Origin: Oscillospiraceae bacterium
Lineage (GTDB): Bacteria; Bacillota; Clostridia; Oscillospirales; CAG-272
Assembly (NCBI GenBank): GCA_015064585.1
Contig: SVRY01000005.1
Location: 1 to 64,000, forward strand
Direction: 5' to 3'
DNA length: 64,000 nucleotides
Position numbers and translations under genes: made by a program. This document shows positions 21,837 through 31,506 of the stretch, one piece after another. The notes below the pieces were generated by a model. That model ran no database searches and was not told the DNA's origin. It was given only the letters and a program-made list of their open reading frames with translations. Position 1 is the stretch's first letter; every line of letters begins with the position of its first letter.

Positions 21837-24800
21837 TTACGCCTCAGGATAGTACTTTCCGTCGGTGCCGAAGTCATAGCCTGCGTAGGGCAGCAGATCA
21901 TTGGTCTTGGTGGGCCAATACTTGCCGGTTGCCAGCTTACCGCCGGTACGAGAGTAGATGTAGTAGGTCTTGCCTTCTTCATCTACGAACTTCATCAGCC
22001 CCTTGTATGCGGGCTTGCCGTTTTCGTAGTAGTAAAGTACGCCATCCACTTCTACAATACCGTTCTTTTCATCGGGCTGTACGGGAGGCTGAGGTTCAAC
22101 CACTGCATCGGGATAGTATCTGCCGTTTGTACCGAAGTCATAACCGGTGAGAGGCAGTACATCGTTATGCTTGGTGGGCCAGTATCTGCCGGTTGCCAGC
22201 TTACCGTTTGAGCGAACGTAGATATAGAAGGTCTCGCCGCTTTCATCGGTGAGCTTCACAAGACCGAGATAGGACAGCTTGCCGTCCTCGTAGTAGTAAT
22301 ACTCGCCGTTTTCTTCCACGATACCGTTTTTTACATCGGGTACCACGGGAGTATCGGGAGTTTCGCTTTCCTTGGAAGGATAGTACTTACCGTCTGCACC
22401 GAAATCGTAAGCCTGCATGGGGAGCAGATCGTTGTGCTTGGTGATCCAGTATCTGCCGGTTGCCAGACTGCCGTCGGTACGAACGTAGATATAGTAGGTT
22501 TCGCCGGCTTCATCGGCAAACTGCTTCACACCCAGGTTACCGGTGATCTTGCCATCTACATAGTAGTAGTACTTGCCATTCAGCTCTACAACGCCGTTTA
22601 GCTTTTCGCCTTCTTCGGGAGCGGTGGGAATTTCCATCTTACCGTTTTCATCAAAGTAGTAAGAGCCTTGGGGAAGTTCGCCGCCGGTATTGGTGATCCA
22701 GTAGGAAGCGTCCACTACCGCTGCGCCGCTACTACGGAAATAGTAGTAATCACCGTCGATCTTGGTAAGACCGAGATTACGGCTGATCATCTTACCGTTT
22801 TCGAAGAGGTAAAGAGAACCGTTTACAAAGCGCAAACCGGAAACATCTTCCAGCCATACACCGTTTTCATCAAACAGGTGATATTCATTGGCGGTTGCTT
22901 CAAAGTTACGCACACGGGAAACGGCATTCTGCACGCAATAATAATCGCTTGCCAGATAGTACTTTTTGCCGTCCATCACTACCCACTGGTTTCTCTGCCA
23001 AGAACCTGCAAAGGTATATCTCACTCTGCCAGTGGAGGTGGTCACAAGAGAACCCAGCACACAGTGGTAATTTTCAAAGGTATAGTAGTAGCCTTCAATG
23101 CCCACTCTGCCGCTCTCAATAGCAGCGCCATTGCGGTAGGGGCTGAAATAGTAGAAGTAGCTCTGTCCGTTGGACTCCAGAACCGACTGCCAGCCCATCT
23201 TCTGTTCACCAAGGAAGGCATAATAGTACTTGCCGTTCTGTTCGAACAGACCGGTTACCGCACCCTGGCATACACCCTTTTCATCAAAGGTGTAGTACAG
23301 CTGTACCGAAGCATTTTCATGGCTCGGAAGCTTTTGGATACCGACAACGGGCTTATTGTTTACGAAGTAGTAGAGCTGATCGTCATAGGTATGCCAGCCT
23401 TGGCGGTTGGTTTTATCCAAAATAATGCTATCCGAGAAGTTCTTATAGGTGGTACCGAAGCTGGCACCCTTTTCGCTGGGATCGTTGGGATTGACGAAGG
23501 GATACAGATTGTACTGCTGCTGATTGGCTGCGATATTCGCAAAGGAATACAGAGCGGAGGCACGCAGATAGATATTGTAGCTAACGTCTCCCACGTTGGT
23601 AATAACCAGCTGGTCTGCGCTATTCCATTTCGCATCTGACTTGGGCAGCATCTTGATACCGGTCAAAATACAAATGGGGTTAGCAATGGAAGGATCGATT
23701 GCCTGGGTCTGGTCGAGCCAGCCGCACACAATGGTCAGCTTGTTATTGTCGTCCAGTGTTGCGCTCTTGAGTGTAAAGAAGTCATTGAATACCTGCAGAT
23801 TAGAGATGTCTACCTGCAAATTCTTATCAAACTGAGCGGTAATGGTTACCTCGGTCAGTGTGCTGACACGTTCTGCAAGTTGGAGCAAGAAGTTCCATGC
23901 GGTAGCGTCAACAGCATCTGCACCGGGCAACATATAGGTCAGCTCCTGCAGTTTGTCAGGAATTTCAATGGAGGTCATATCCAGCGCAAAGGTATAGTCG
24001 ATGGTGAAGTTCTTGTTCGTATCTATGATCTGGAACAGCACATCATCGCTCGTTTCCGCATTGGATACAAAGCGGTCCCATGCCAGCTGGCTATCGCCGG
24101 CTGTGGCATTGTTAAAATCAAAGTAAGCTTCGTCAGCTCTGTATACATTAAGTGTTACGGTTGCAATCAAGCTCTGATTTGCCAGCAGCATCGCACCGGT
24201 CATGAGCGTACGGTAGCCGGATGCCTCGTATACAACAAAATCAAAATCTTTGTAGTAGCCGGCGTTGCTGTATTGCAGAACCATATAGAAGTCACCGGGA
24301 TTAACAGCAACCGGGTTGCCATTGTAGGTTGCCAACAAAGGCAATGTGGTGGGGGTGTCATAAACAACACGCATAACAGCTTCGGTGCAGGTCAAAGCAT
24401 CCGGTACAACCACATACAGGGTCTTGGAGCCGATCACTTCGCCGCCGGCTACCAGCTGTACTTCCACTTCACCGTTTTGCAATGCAGTAAAGGTGCCGTC
24501 AGCGGTGATGGAACCAATGGCAGAATCGGAAACCTGCCAAGCGGCGTCTGTGGGAAGAGGAGCGGAACTGCCTATATTGCTGACGCCCATGGCGGTCAGC
24601 TTCAAAGAGGTATTTATCGTTAAATAATCATAGTCAGAGGTAATGTTGGCATGATCGAATTCATTCGAGGATTTTGCAGTGGAGATTGCTACCAGCGAGG
24701 TTGCTACGCTGCGGGCATAGCCGTCGGAGGGACGGTTGGTCAGCTTCAAGCTGTCGCTGCCTTCAGGCTTAGACAAATAGGTGGTAGATCCGCCGCCGTC

Positions 24801-26444
24801 CAGGTTCACCGCTTCCACACAGCCTGCTTCGAACAGGATCTGCGCGATCTCGCGCATGGTACCGCCACAAGAGAAGGGTTCCTGACGTCCGTCCAAAACC
24901 ATCATAACGACCTTACCTTCTGCGGTAATACCAATGGCGGTACGGCTGGCTCTGCCGGAATTATTGTCGGTTACGATCTCGCCGTCCTTGATCAGCACAG
25001 CGCCGAAGCCGCCGATGGCGTCTTTAATTTGATCTTTATATGTAGCATAATCAGCCTGCGTACCGATCACGGCAGTGCCGTCCTTTAGAATGGCGAAGAA
25101 GCCGTCTTTGTCAACGCCCTTCCATTCCTTGCCGTCCATAACCAACAGACCGCCGGGTTCACCGGTAGACATATTGTATCCGTCACCGTTGATAGCAACG
25201 ATGGGACGGAAATTTTCGTTGGTGGCAATATACTTATCTACCATTGCCTTGACTTGATCTTCCACACGCTGGAAGCCCCAGCCCTTGGAGGGATCGTTGT
25301 CTTTGTAGTTGGCCTTGATGGTAACATCATCGCGGGTTACATCAATGGTGGCAACATAGTAAACCATCTGCTTTTTATCTGCGGTGGTTGCATAGCGGAT
25401 GGTCTGGGAAATACCGGGAGCCAGCACAGAAGAAGTGCTGGAGAATACGGAATAGAAGCCGTTAGAGGGCTTTTCTTCTTCGCCGTCGCCTTCATTTCCA
25501 CCGCCGGTAGCGCCGTCATCGCCGACACCGCCTTCCAGACGGTCGCCTGCCAAGCTGAACAGATAATCAGCAAAGGCATAGCAGCTTGCCTGGCGCAGTT
25601 CATCTTCTTCCGCGAGCTCACGCTTAGCTTCCAATACCTTCAAACCGGCATTGGCGCGGTAAGCATCGTAAACTGCATTGCGCACATCTTCCTTGGTTTC
25701 CAGATAGCTGAAACGGTGGTTGAGGAAGTATGCCGCACGGTCTGCATTGGACAGATCTTCGGTAAAGTAAGCTTCCATCAAAGCGGTCAGACTGACTGCA
25801 CCGTTTTGCAGTTCTCTTACCAGATAGTAAGCGTCCATGTCGCCGTAGAAGTCGTCCATACCAAAGGCATCGTCTGCATTCACGCCGAAGCATTTATCCA
25901 GAATATATTCTGCCATTTGATCCATGGAACCTGCAGGAACATTTCCAAAGAACTTGCTGTAAAGAAGCAAATCACAGATATCGCCTGCCCAACCGCCAAG
26001 GTCTGCGGAGGGAGTGGTGGTGGAGGACAGATAGGCAATGTTCATAGTACCGAACATATGGCCAAAGTCCACCTGATTCCCATTGGGGAGCTTAAAGTCA
26101 TCAATGACAATATCTCTCAGATCCATGGCAGTAGTGCTGTTTTCACCGTCCATTTTTTCCACATAGGTGGTAAATGCGGTAATCTCAGCGCCTGCCAAGG
26201 TCGTCCAGTTATCGTCCTGATAACGTTCAACGCCGGTACGGATAAAGTTAATCATTAAAAGATTCTTATCCTTGCCGGACAGCTGTGAGTAGGCACTCGC
26301 ATAGTCTTCAAGTGTCTTCAAGTTCTTTAAGAAGCTGTCGTAATCGCTTACAGATCCGGCAAGCAATGTCACCGGCAACATGCCAATGAGCATGATCACA
26401 GTCAGCAGAACAGACAGCACTCTTATTGATGTCTTTCTCAACAT
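21837..26444 (-). CDS. Secreted phosphodiester glycosidase (NAGPA domain) with C-terminal cell-wall-binding-like repeats
   Basis: Start MLRKTSIRVLSVLLTVIMLIGMLPVTLLAG with AGAGG SD (the track ORF extends to 26573); NAGPA motifs (VAINGDGYNMSTGEPGGLLVMDGK, SRASRTAIGITAEGKVVMMVLDGRQ, CVEAVNLDGGGSTTYL); C-terminal YYY..GK..Y.GL repeats. Confidence 0.82.
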   Translation of the reverse strand: MLRKTSIRVLSVLLTVIMLIGMLPVTLLAGSVSDYDSFLKNLKTLEDYASAYSQLSGKDKNLLMINFIRTGVERYQDDNWTTLAGAEITAFTTYVEKMDGENSTTAMDLRDIVIDDFKLPNGNQVDFGHMFGTMNIAYLSSTTTPSADLGGWAGDICDLLLYSKFFGNVPAGSMDQMAEYILDKCFGVNADDAFGMDDFYGDMDAYYLVRELQNGAVSLTALMEAYFTEDLSNADRAAYFLNHRFSYLETKEDVRNAVYDAYRANAGLKVLEAKRELAEEDELRQASCYAFADYLFSLAGDRLEGGVGDDGATGGGNEGDGEEEKPSNGFYSVFSSTSSVLAPGISQTIRYATTADKKQMVYYVATIDVTRDDVTIKANYKDNDPSKGWGFQRVEDQVKAMVDKYIATNENFRPIVAINGDGYNMSTGEPGGLLVMDGKEWKGVDKDGFFAILKDGTAVIGTQADYATYKDQIKDAIGGFGAVLIKDGEIVTDNNSGRASRTAIGITAEGKVVMMVLDGRQEPFSCGGTMREIAQILFEAGCVEAVNLDGGGSTTYLSKPEGSDSLKLTNRPSDGYARSVATSLVAISTAKSSNEFDHANITSDYDYLTINTSLKLTAMGVSNIGSSAPLPTDAAWQVSDSAIGSITADGTFTALQNGEVEVQLVAGGEVIGSKTLYVVVPDALTCTEAVMRVVYDTPTTLPLLATYNGNPVAVNPGDFYMVLQYSNAGYYKDFDFVVYEASGYRTLMTGAMLLANQSLIATVTLNVYRADEAYFDFNNATAGDSQLAWDRFVSNAETSDDVLFQIIDTNKNFTIDYTFALDMTSIEIPDKLQELTYMLPGADAVDATAWNFLLQLAERVSTLTEVTITAQFDKNLQVDISNLQVFNDFFTLKSATLDDNNKLTIVCGWLDQTQAIDPSIANPICILTGIKMLPKSDAKWNSADQLVITNVGDVSYNIYLRASALYSFANIAANQQQYNLYPFVNPNDPSEKGASFGTTYKNFSDSIILDKTNRQGWHTYDDQLYYFVNNKPVVGIQKLPSHENASVQLYYTFDEKGVCQGAVTGLFEQNGKYYYAFLGEQKMGWQSVLESNGQSYFYYFSPYRNGAAIESGRVGIEGYYYTFENYHCVLGSLVTTSTGRVRYTFAGSWQRNQWVVMDGKKYYLASDYYCVQNAVSRVRNFEATANEYHLFDENGVWLEDVSGLRFVNGSLYLFENGKMISRNLGLTKIDGDYYYFRSSGAAVVDASYWITNTGGELPQGSYYFDENGKMEIPTAPEEGEKLNGVVELNGKYYYYVDGKITGNLGVKQFADEAGETYYIYVRTDGSLATGRYWITKHNDLLPMQAYDFGADGKYYPSKESETPDTPVVPDVKNGIVEENGEYYYYEDGKLSYLGLVKLTDESGETFYIYVRSNGKLATGRYWPTKHNDVLPLTGYDFGTNGRYYPDAVVEPQPPVQPDEKNGIVEVDGVLYYYENGKPAYKGLMKFVDEEGKTYYIYSRTGGKLATGKYWPTKTNDLLPYAGYDFGTDGKYYPEA

Positions 26445-26667
26445 TTCATAACCTCTTTCTTTCTTAAATTTTATATTGCAACAAGGAGGGGATTCCTTGT
26501 TTTGCACAAAATGGTAGTATTTTCTTGCTTTTCGGCCCAATTTGGCAAGAATATACCAAATACAGTATACCATTTCATCACTTAAAAGTCAATACATATT
26601 ATAAAAAAATGTATATATACCGATTACAATATTCTGTGTACACAAAGCTTATTTCTATTTATGTTTT

Positions 26668-27870
26668 TCAATGCTTCTTCGGCACCAAACTAAGCAGCTT
26701 TTTCTTGATCTTTCGCCGCATCTGATACCTAAAGAACCATTTTTCTACTGCCTCATATCCATGCTTTCTGTATATACTAAGAATTTTATCCCGATTTTTT
26801 CCGGGAACAGACGGCTGATTCAGCTGTTTGTTTTCTGCCGCCACTGCTTCTGCCTTTGAGACAGTCACATTCGCCCGCCGGGCAAGCATTTCCATTGCCG
26901 CTTTTCCCTTTTCACTGTTTACCAGCACGCAAGAAATTCCCTTCTCTTTTACAAACGCGCCGCCTTTTTGGGAAAGTATCTCAGGGTGTTGCTTTTCAAT
27001 CCCCCAAAAATCGCCGATGGTCAGATCCCCGGGACGGGATAGTGAAGCATAGGGACAGCGGTAACAGCTGTCTCTATAGGTTTCTTGCGCCAAAAAAAGA
27101 TGATAGTAAGATGATCGATAGGAAGAAATTACCTTTTTTTGCATCTTTCCGAAAGCATCCTCGTATATAACGCTTCCGTTCAGACCCCAACCTTCCGATT
27201 TATCTCTGAATTTAAAATCCAGTACCTTGCCTTTTAACTTCTTTTCCCAAACGCTTATATAACCCGAAAACATATCGGCGCTTGGTGTTCCGTGGCAAAT
27301 GAGATCCACCGTCAATAAATTCGGATGTTTTTTTTCACCCAAAAAGCCGTAAAGCCCTGCCACCTGGCAAGGGGTGCCCGAAAACAGCACGCGGCGACCG
27401 TCTGACAATATTTTTCTTACCTTATTATATATATATCCTGTTTCGCTTTGCACATATTTGGATCCCTGTAATTTATATAGCTCGTCAGCAGTTTCGATCA
27501 CAATGTGATGGGGGCGCAAGGTATCCTCTTCTCTTTCCAATGCACATCCGACTGCTACGCCTCCCTCTGCCAATATTGCTTCTGCAAGCATAGCAAACAC
27601 ACCGCCTGACGCTGAACGGGCAAGCAACGATTCATCCTTCGCCTGCAGTCCATAGGCTGCTAACGGGGATGAATATGTATTCTCCTTGCCAAACGAACAC
27701 GCTTTTTGGCATAACCCGCATCCAATGCATTGTTCTTTGGCAATCACAGGGTAACGAAAGCCGTATTCATCTTTCTCCATTTTTATAGCTCGCCTTGGAC
27801 AAGCATTTGCGCACGCCGCGCAGCCGCAACAATCTTCCTTACGGTCAAACAGAATGATTTCTTTTTTCAT
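26668..27870 (-). CDS. Coenzyme F420 hydrogenase/dehydrogenase beta-subunit-like 4Fe-4S protein of polysaccharide clusters
   Basis: CCGCAACANACPRRAIKM and CIGCGLCQKACSFG ferredoxin motifs; FSGTPCQVAGLYGFLG, DLICHGTPSADMF; RCPYASLSRPGDLTIGDFWGIEK. Confidence 0.85.
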   Translation of the reverse strand: MKKEIILFDRKEDCCGCAACANACPRRAIKMEKDEYGFRYPVIAKEQCIGCGLCQKACSFGKENTYSSPLAAYGLQAKDESLLARSASGGVFAMLAEAILAEGGVAVGCALEREEDTLRPHHIVIETADELYKLQGSKYVQSETGYIYNKVRKILSDGRRVLFSGTPCQVAGLYGFLGEKKHPNLLTVDLICHGTPSADMFSGYISVWEKKLKGKVLDFKFRDKSEGWGLNGSVIYEDAFGKMQKKVISSYRSSYYHLFLAQETYRDSCYRCPYASLSRPGDLTIGDFWGIEKQHPEILSQKGGAFVKEKGISCVLVNSEKGKAAMEMLARRANVTVSKAEAVAAENKQLNQPSVPGKNRDKILSIYRKHGYEAVEKWFFRYQMRRKIKKKLLSLVPKKH

Positions 27871-27873
27871 GTA

Positions 27874-29268
27874 TTACCGCCTTTTTAGGAGCTTTAACAG
27901 CAAGTTCAAAAACACATCTTTGGAAAGATACAGATTGACTGCAAACAGCACTACCAAAATGATCTGGCCCACTACACCGTCCATATACAGTACTGTCCCC
28001 ATGGCAGCCAGCAACAGGTACCCTAACCAGTGCTTACCACGAAATACTTTTAGTCGAATGTACCGTCTTGTATTGAACACGCGGAAGAAATACACAGCCA
28101 TATAGCTGATACAACTGGCAAGGGCTGCTCCCGATACGCCAAGAGTGGGAATTAAAACAAAGTTTAATACAATATTCACCGCCGCTCCCAGTAAGCTGGA
28201 TAGCAAAAACGCAAGGCTGTCCTTATGAACCGTATACATGGTGGATAAGAAAGTCGCCAGCGACAAAAATACAAAGCCTACCAGCAAATAGGGGGTATAC
28301 ATCCATGCGGTATAATACTCCGATGCCACATACACACTCATAAAGGGCTTCATGATCATAAGCATGCCGGCAGTGATCACTGTCAAAATCTGTACCATAT
28401 TGTTGTACATTTCATTGTGATATTCGGTTTTATCTGCACTGCCTTCTTCTTTGATAGCCGAATAGGACCACGCTTGGTTAAATATTCCCGAAAGAGTGCT
28501 TAAAAGCGAGGGAATCTTATAGGCAACCGCATAAACACCGTTGGCAGCCGCTCCAATCATTGCAGTAATCATAACGCGGTCGGAGGAATTGATGATCCAC
28601 CACATAAATGAATTGGGAATCAAAACCACCGAAAAACGAATCATTGCAAGGCTAAGCTCCCGATCTATTTTAAATGCAAGAATCACCTTATCCGCCCGTC
28701 CTATCACTGCCGCATATACAGCTGTCAAAAAACAGGAGATAATATTTGCCAGCAAATAGCCCGAAATGCCCCAATGGAGCACCACCAAAAACAATATGTT
28801 CAGCCCGGCATTGATAGCGGTATGGATGATATTGCCGACAGCATAGGCATTGAGCATTTCTTTTCCGCGCAAATAACAAAGAAACACTTGCATATACGCC
28901 GCACTGATCACATAAGCGTATACATAAAGACCGTATTGAGAAATGGCGGGAATGAACCCGGAAATCGGGATCAGTGCCGCCCCAAACAGCGTACCGCCCA
29001 AAAGGACCATTACGCCTGTACTCATGATCTTTCTCTGATCCACACCTTGATCCAAACAAAAGCGCATGACCGCTTCGCCGATATTTAAAATCAAAATCGG
29101 CATCAAGACCGTACATACAGTTGTGATCAGATCAACTGTTCCATACTCCTCTGTCGAAAGCGCATATGTGTAAAGAGGGACCAAAACAAATGTAATCAGT
29201 TTTGATCCCAATTTACCAAAGGTGAAGCTGATAACATTTTTCAGCAAATATTTACTTCTATTGTCCAT
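27874..29268 (-). CDS. Oligosaccharide flippase (Wzx/PST family)
   Basis: 464 aa, about 12 TM segments; N-terminal LLKNVISFTFGKLGSKLITFVLVPLYTYALSTEEYGTVDLI typical of Wzx/MOP flippases. Confidence 0.88.
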   Translation of the reverse strand: MDNRSKYLLKNVISFTFGKLGSKLITFVLVPLYTYALSTEEYGTVDLITTVCTVLMPILILNIGEAVMRFCLDQGVDQRKIMSTGVMVLLGGTLFGAALIPISGFIPAISQYGLYVYAYVISAAYMQVFLCYLRGKEMLNAYAVGNIIHTAINAGLNILFLVVLHWGISGYLLANIISCFLTAVYAAVIGRADKVILAFKIDRELSLAMIRFSVVLIPNSFMWWIINSSDRVMITAMIGAAANGVYAVAYKIPSLLSTLSGIFNQAWSYSAIKEEGSADKTEYHNEMYNNMVQILTVITAGMLMIMKPFMSVYVASEYYTAWMYTPYLLVGFVFLSLATFLSTMYTVHKDSLAFLLSSLLGAAVNIVLNFVLIPTLGVSGAALASCISYMAVYFFRVFNTRRYIRLKVFRGKHWLGYLLLAAMGTVLYMDGVVGQIILVVLFAVNLYLSKDVFLNLLLKLLKRR

Positions 29269-29289
29269 CAGCTTCCTCCTTTTTAATTC

Positions 29290-30381
29290 TTATTCCATCA
29301 ATGAAGTACGCAAGTATTCCGCCGCACAAAGTTTTCCTTGCGCTATTATATCATTGCACTGTGTGTAATCTGTTTCTCTATCTAAAATGGACGCAAGATC
29401 CCCGGCGCTTTGAACAGCGTGATCCTCTAATTGCAAACGCCGCAACAAATCTTCCAATTTGTTGGCATTGCTTTCCCTGACAAGAACCGCAAACGATTTG
29501 TTGTATTTTGCCGAAATGACCGTTCCGTGGAAAGTATCGGTCACAATGCATGCCGCGTTTTTAAAATAGGCAAGCACTTCAAAGGGAGTGGGTGCCACAT
29601 ATTCATCGCACCAATGCTGCATTCCGCCAATGGATATAAGACGCAAACCATGTTTTTTTGCATACGCTCGAATCGCCCTAATTTCGCTTTTTTGATGAAT
29701 TCTGCCGCGGTAAGCATATACGATCATATATGGTTTTAGAGGGAGCTTGCTTTCATCCACACGGTTTACTTCCTCTGCAAAATCATATATCAAAACCGGA
29801 TCCAAGTGACGGTACGGTATGTCCTTTCGAAAATTTGCCACAAATGACGCTGTATTCTCATCGCGAACCGAAACCGCATGCAAATTTGCGATTCCCCTTT
29901 CCATAACTTGTTTATCGGTATCATCGGCATATGTAATATCTGTATAACCGCATGAGGCGGCATAACTGATCACCCGATTGACACTTGAAATATCCCCAAA
30001 GCGCTTGGCTGTAATTTTCCAAGGCCCTCTTGAAGCGCAATTGAAAATTTCATCACTTCCGATCACCACAGCATCACAATTCTCTGCCGTAAATACCATA
30101 TCCTCAAGTCCCAGATGTGCCTTTTGTTCCTTGCGAAACATTCCTTTGGATGCATGGTAAATTTTTTGAAATTGTATGCGATGCCATATATATCGGTCAA
30201 TTTGGCGTAACTTTTTCCATACACTTGCGGATGATTTTTTCGTAGTATCACCTGACGAAGGTTCAATATCAATAAATTTGACACCGTGGCCTTGCTGTTC
30301 CAGCATTCTTTTTAATCCGTATGCCTGCAAAAACGAGCCGTAATTACGCACTCTGTGCATGGAAATAATACCTATTCTCAT
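29290..30381 (-). CDS. Polysaccharide pyruvyl transferase family protein
   Basis: MRIGIISMHRVRNYGSFLQAYGLKRML...EPSS; VIGSDEIFN; YFKNAACIVTDTFHGTVISAKYNKSFAVL. Confidence 0.88.
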   Translation of the reverse strand: MRIGIISMHRVRNYGSFLQAYGLKRMLEQQGHGVKFIDIEPSSGDTTKKSSASVWKKLRQIDRYIWHRIQFQKIYHASKGMFRKEQKAHLGLEDMVFTAENCDAVVIGSDEIFNCASRGPWKITAKRFGDISSVNRVISYAASCGYTDITYADDTDKQVMERGIANLHAVSVRDENTASFVANFRKDIPYRHLDPVLIYDFAEEVNRVDESKLPLKPYMIVYAYRGRIHQKSEIRAIRAYAKKHGLRLISIGGMQHWCDEYVAPTPFEVLAYFKNAACIVTDTFHGTVISAKYNKSFAVLVRESNANKLEDLLRRLQLEDHAVQSAGDLASILDRETDYTQCNDIIAQGKLCAAEYLRTSLME

Positions 30382-30393
30382 TACTCACCTCGT

Positions 30394-31476
30394 TTATTGC
30401 CACACAAACAAATAGGGCATCGTTCCTTGGGAATTATGGGTCATCGCTGTTATAAACCCATATCCGACTATAATCACAGCGCACCATATGAAGATGCATT
30501 TATGTAATATGTTCCTTGTTTTGATCAGCATTCCCATATAAATACATTCATATATCACAAAATACCAACCCACTCGGTTCATAATTGGGATAAAATAACT
30601 TGCAAAAATCAAGCAAACACCAACGAAATATGATCCCGCGCACAACAAAATGTCATTTCTATTTTCACTATTGAGCTTGTCCCAGTCCTCAAAGTGATTC
30701 ATACGCCCGTATATTACAAATACAAAAACCGCAGTTACCATCAAGAATAAGAATTTGATCGGAACCATAATGCCGATATCCGTATTCTGTTCTGCCAAAT
30801 AGTCTCCATATCTGGATAATGCCTGCAATACATAATAATCCATCACCGGCAAAAGAGCAAGAACGCCCATAAACAACGCTTTTTTGATGCGGGACAACTC
30901 ACGCCAACGCAGCAGTTCAAAGCCTAATAACGCCAATCCAATAATTGACGACTGATGGAACAAAAATGCCAATACAATAAACAGTATATAGCGGAAAATT
31001 TGATGCTTTACCAAATATCTCGTAGCATAAAATACAATTGCTATCGCACAAAACTGACGCATTGTATTCAGCGACATAAAAAAGAATCCCATATAATAGC
31101 AGGCTACCATAGTACTGTATGAGGAAACTTTTCTGAAATCCCACAGCCGCCAAATAATTAATCCATGGATGATCAGTGCAAAAAAAGTCAACAATGCTGT
31201 ATAGTTGGGTATAATCCGCAAAAACACAAAACATATATACTTAAAAGTTTCTTCCAAACCATACGCATATCGAAATGCACCTATTTGGATCAGCCTGAAT
31301 GAATTAACATAACCGGCAGTATCAATTCCCACTGAAAAAGCACGCATTCCGGAGACAAATGCAAGTAGTAAGACAATTAACCATACACATTTTTTGTTGT
31401 TGTAGCGGTCTGCCCAAAATGCAAACAGCCAACACAGCAATAACAACCCGAAATAAAGTATATATGACATTGCCAT
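30394..31476 (-). CDS. EpsG-family O-antigen/EPS polymerase-like membrane protein
   Basis: Multi-TM; RAFSVGIDTAGYVNSF, FFFMSLNTMRQFCAIAIVFYATRYL, FHQSSIIGL typical of EpsG/Wzy. Confidence 0.82.
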   Translation of the reverse strand: MAMSYILYFGLLLLCWLFAFWADRYNNKKCVWLIVLLLAFVSGMRAFSVGIDTAGYVNSFRLIQIGAFRYAYGLEETFKYICFVFLRIIPNYTALLTFFALIIHGLIIWRLWDFRKVSSYSTMVACYYMGFFFMSLNTMRQFCAIAIVFYATRYLVKHQIFRYILFIVLAFLFHQSSIIGLALLGFELLRWRELSRIKKALFMGVLALLPVMDYYVLQALSRYGDYLAEQNTDIGIMVPIKFLFLMVTAVFVFVIYGRMNHFEDWDKLNSENRNDILLCAGSYFVGVCLIFASYFIPIMNRVGWYFVIYECIYMGMLIKTRNILHKCIFIWCAVIIVGYGFITAMTHNSQGTMPYLFVWQ

Positions 31477-31506
31477 GTACTTTCCGTCTCCTTTCCGCGT
31501 AGTAAA

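Noticed and set aside
22668-26258. Long plus-strand ORFs (22668-23639, 23880-24623, 25254-26258)
   Set aside because: Antisense shadows of the NAGPA/wall-binding protein gene.
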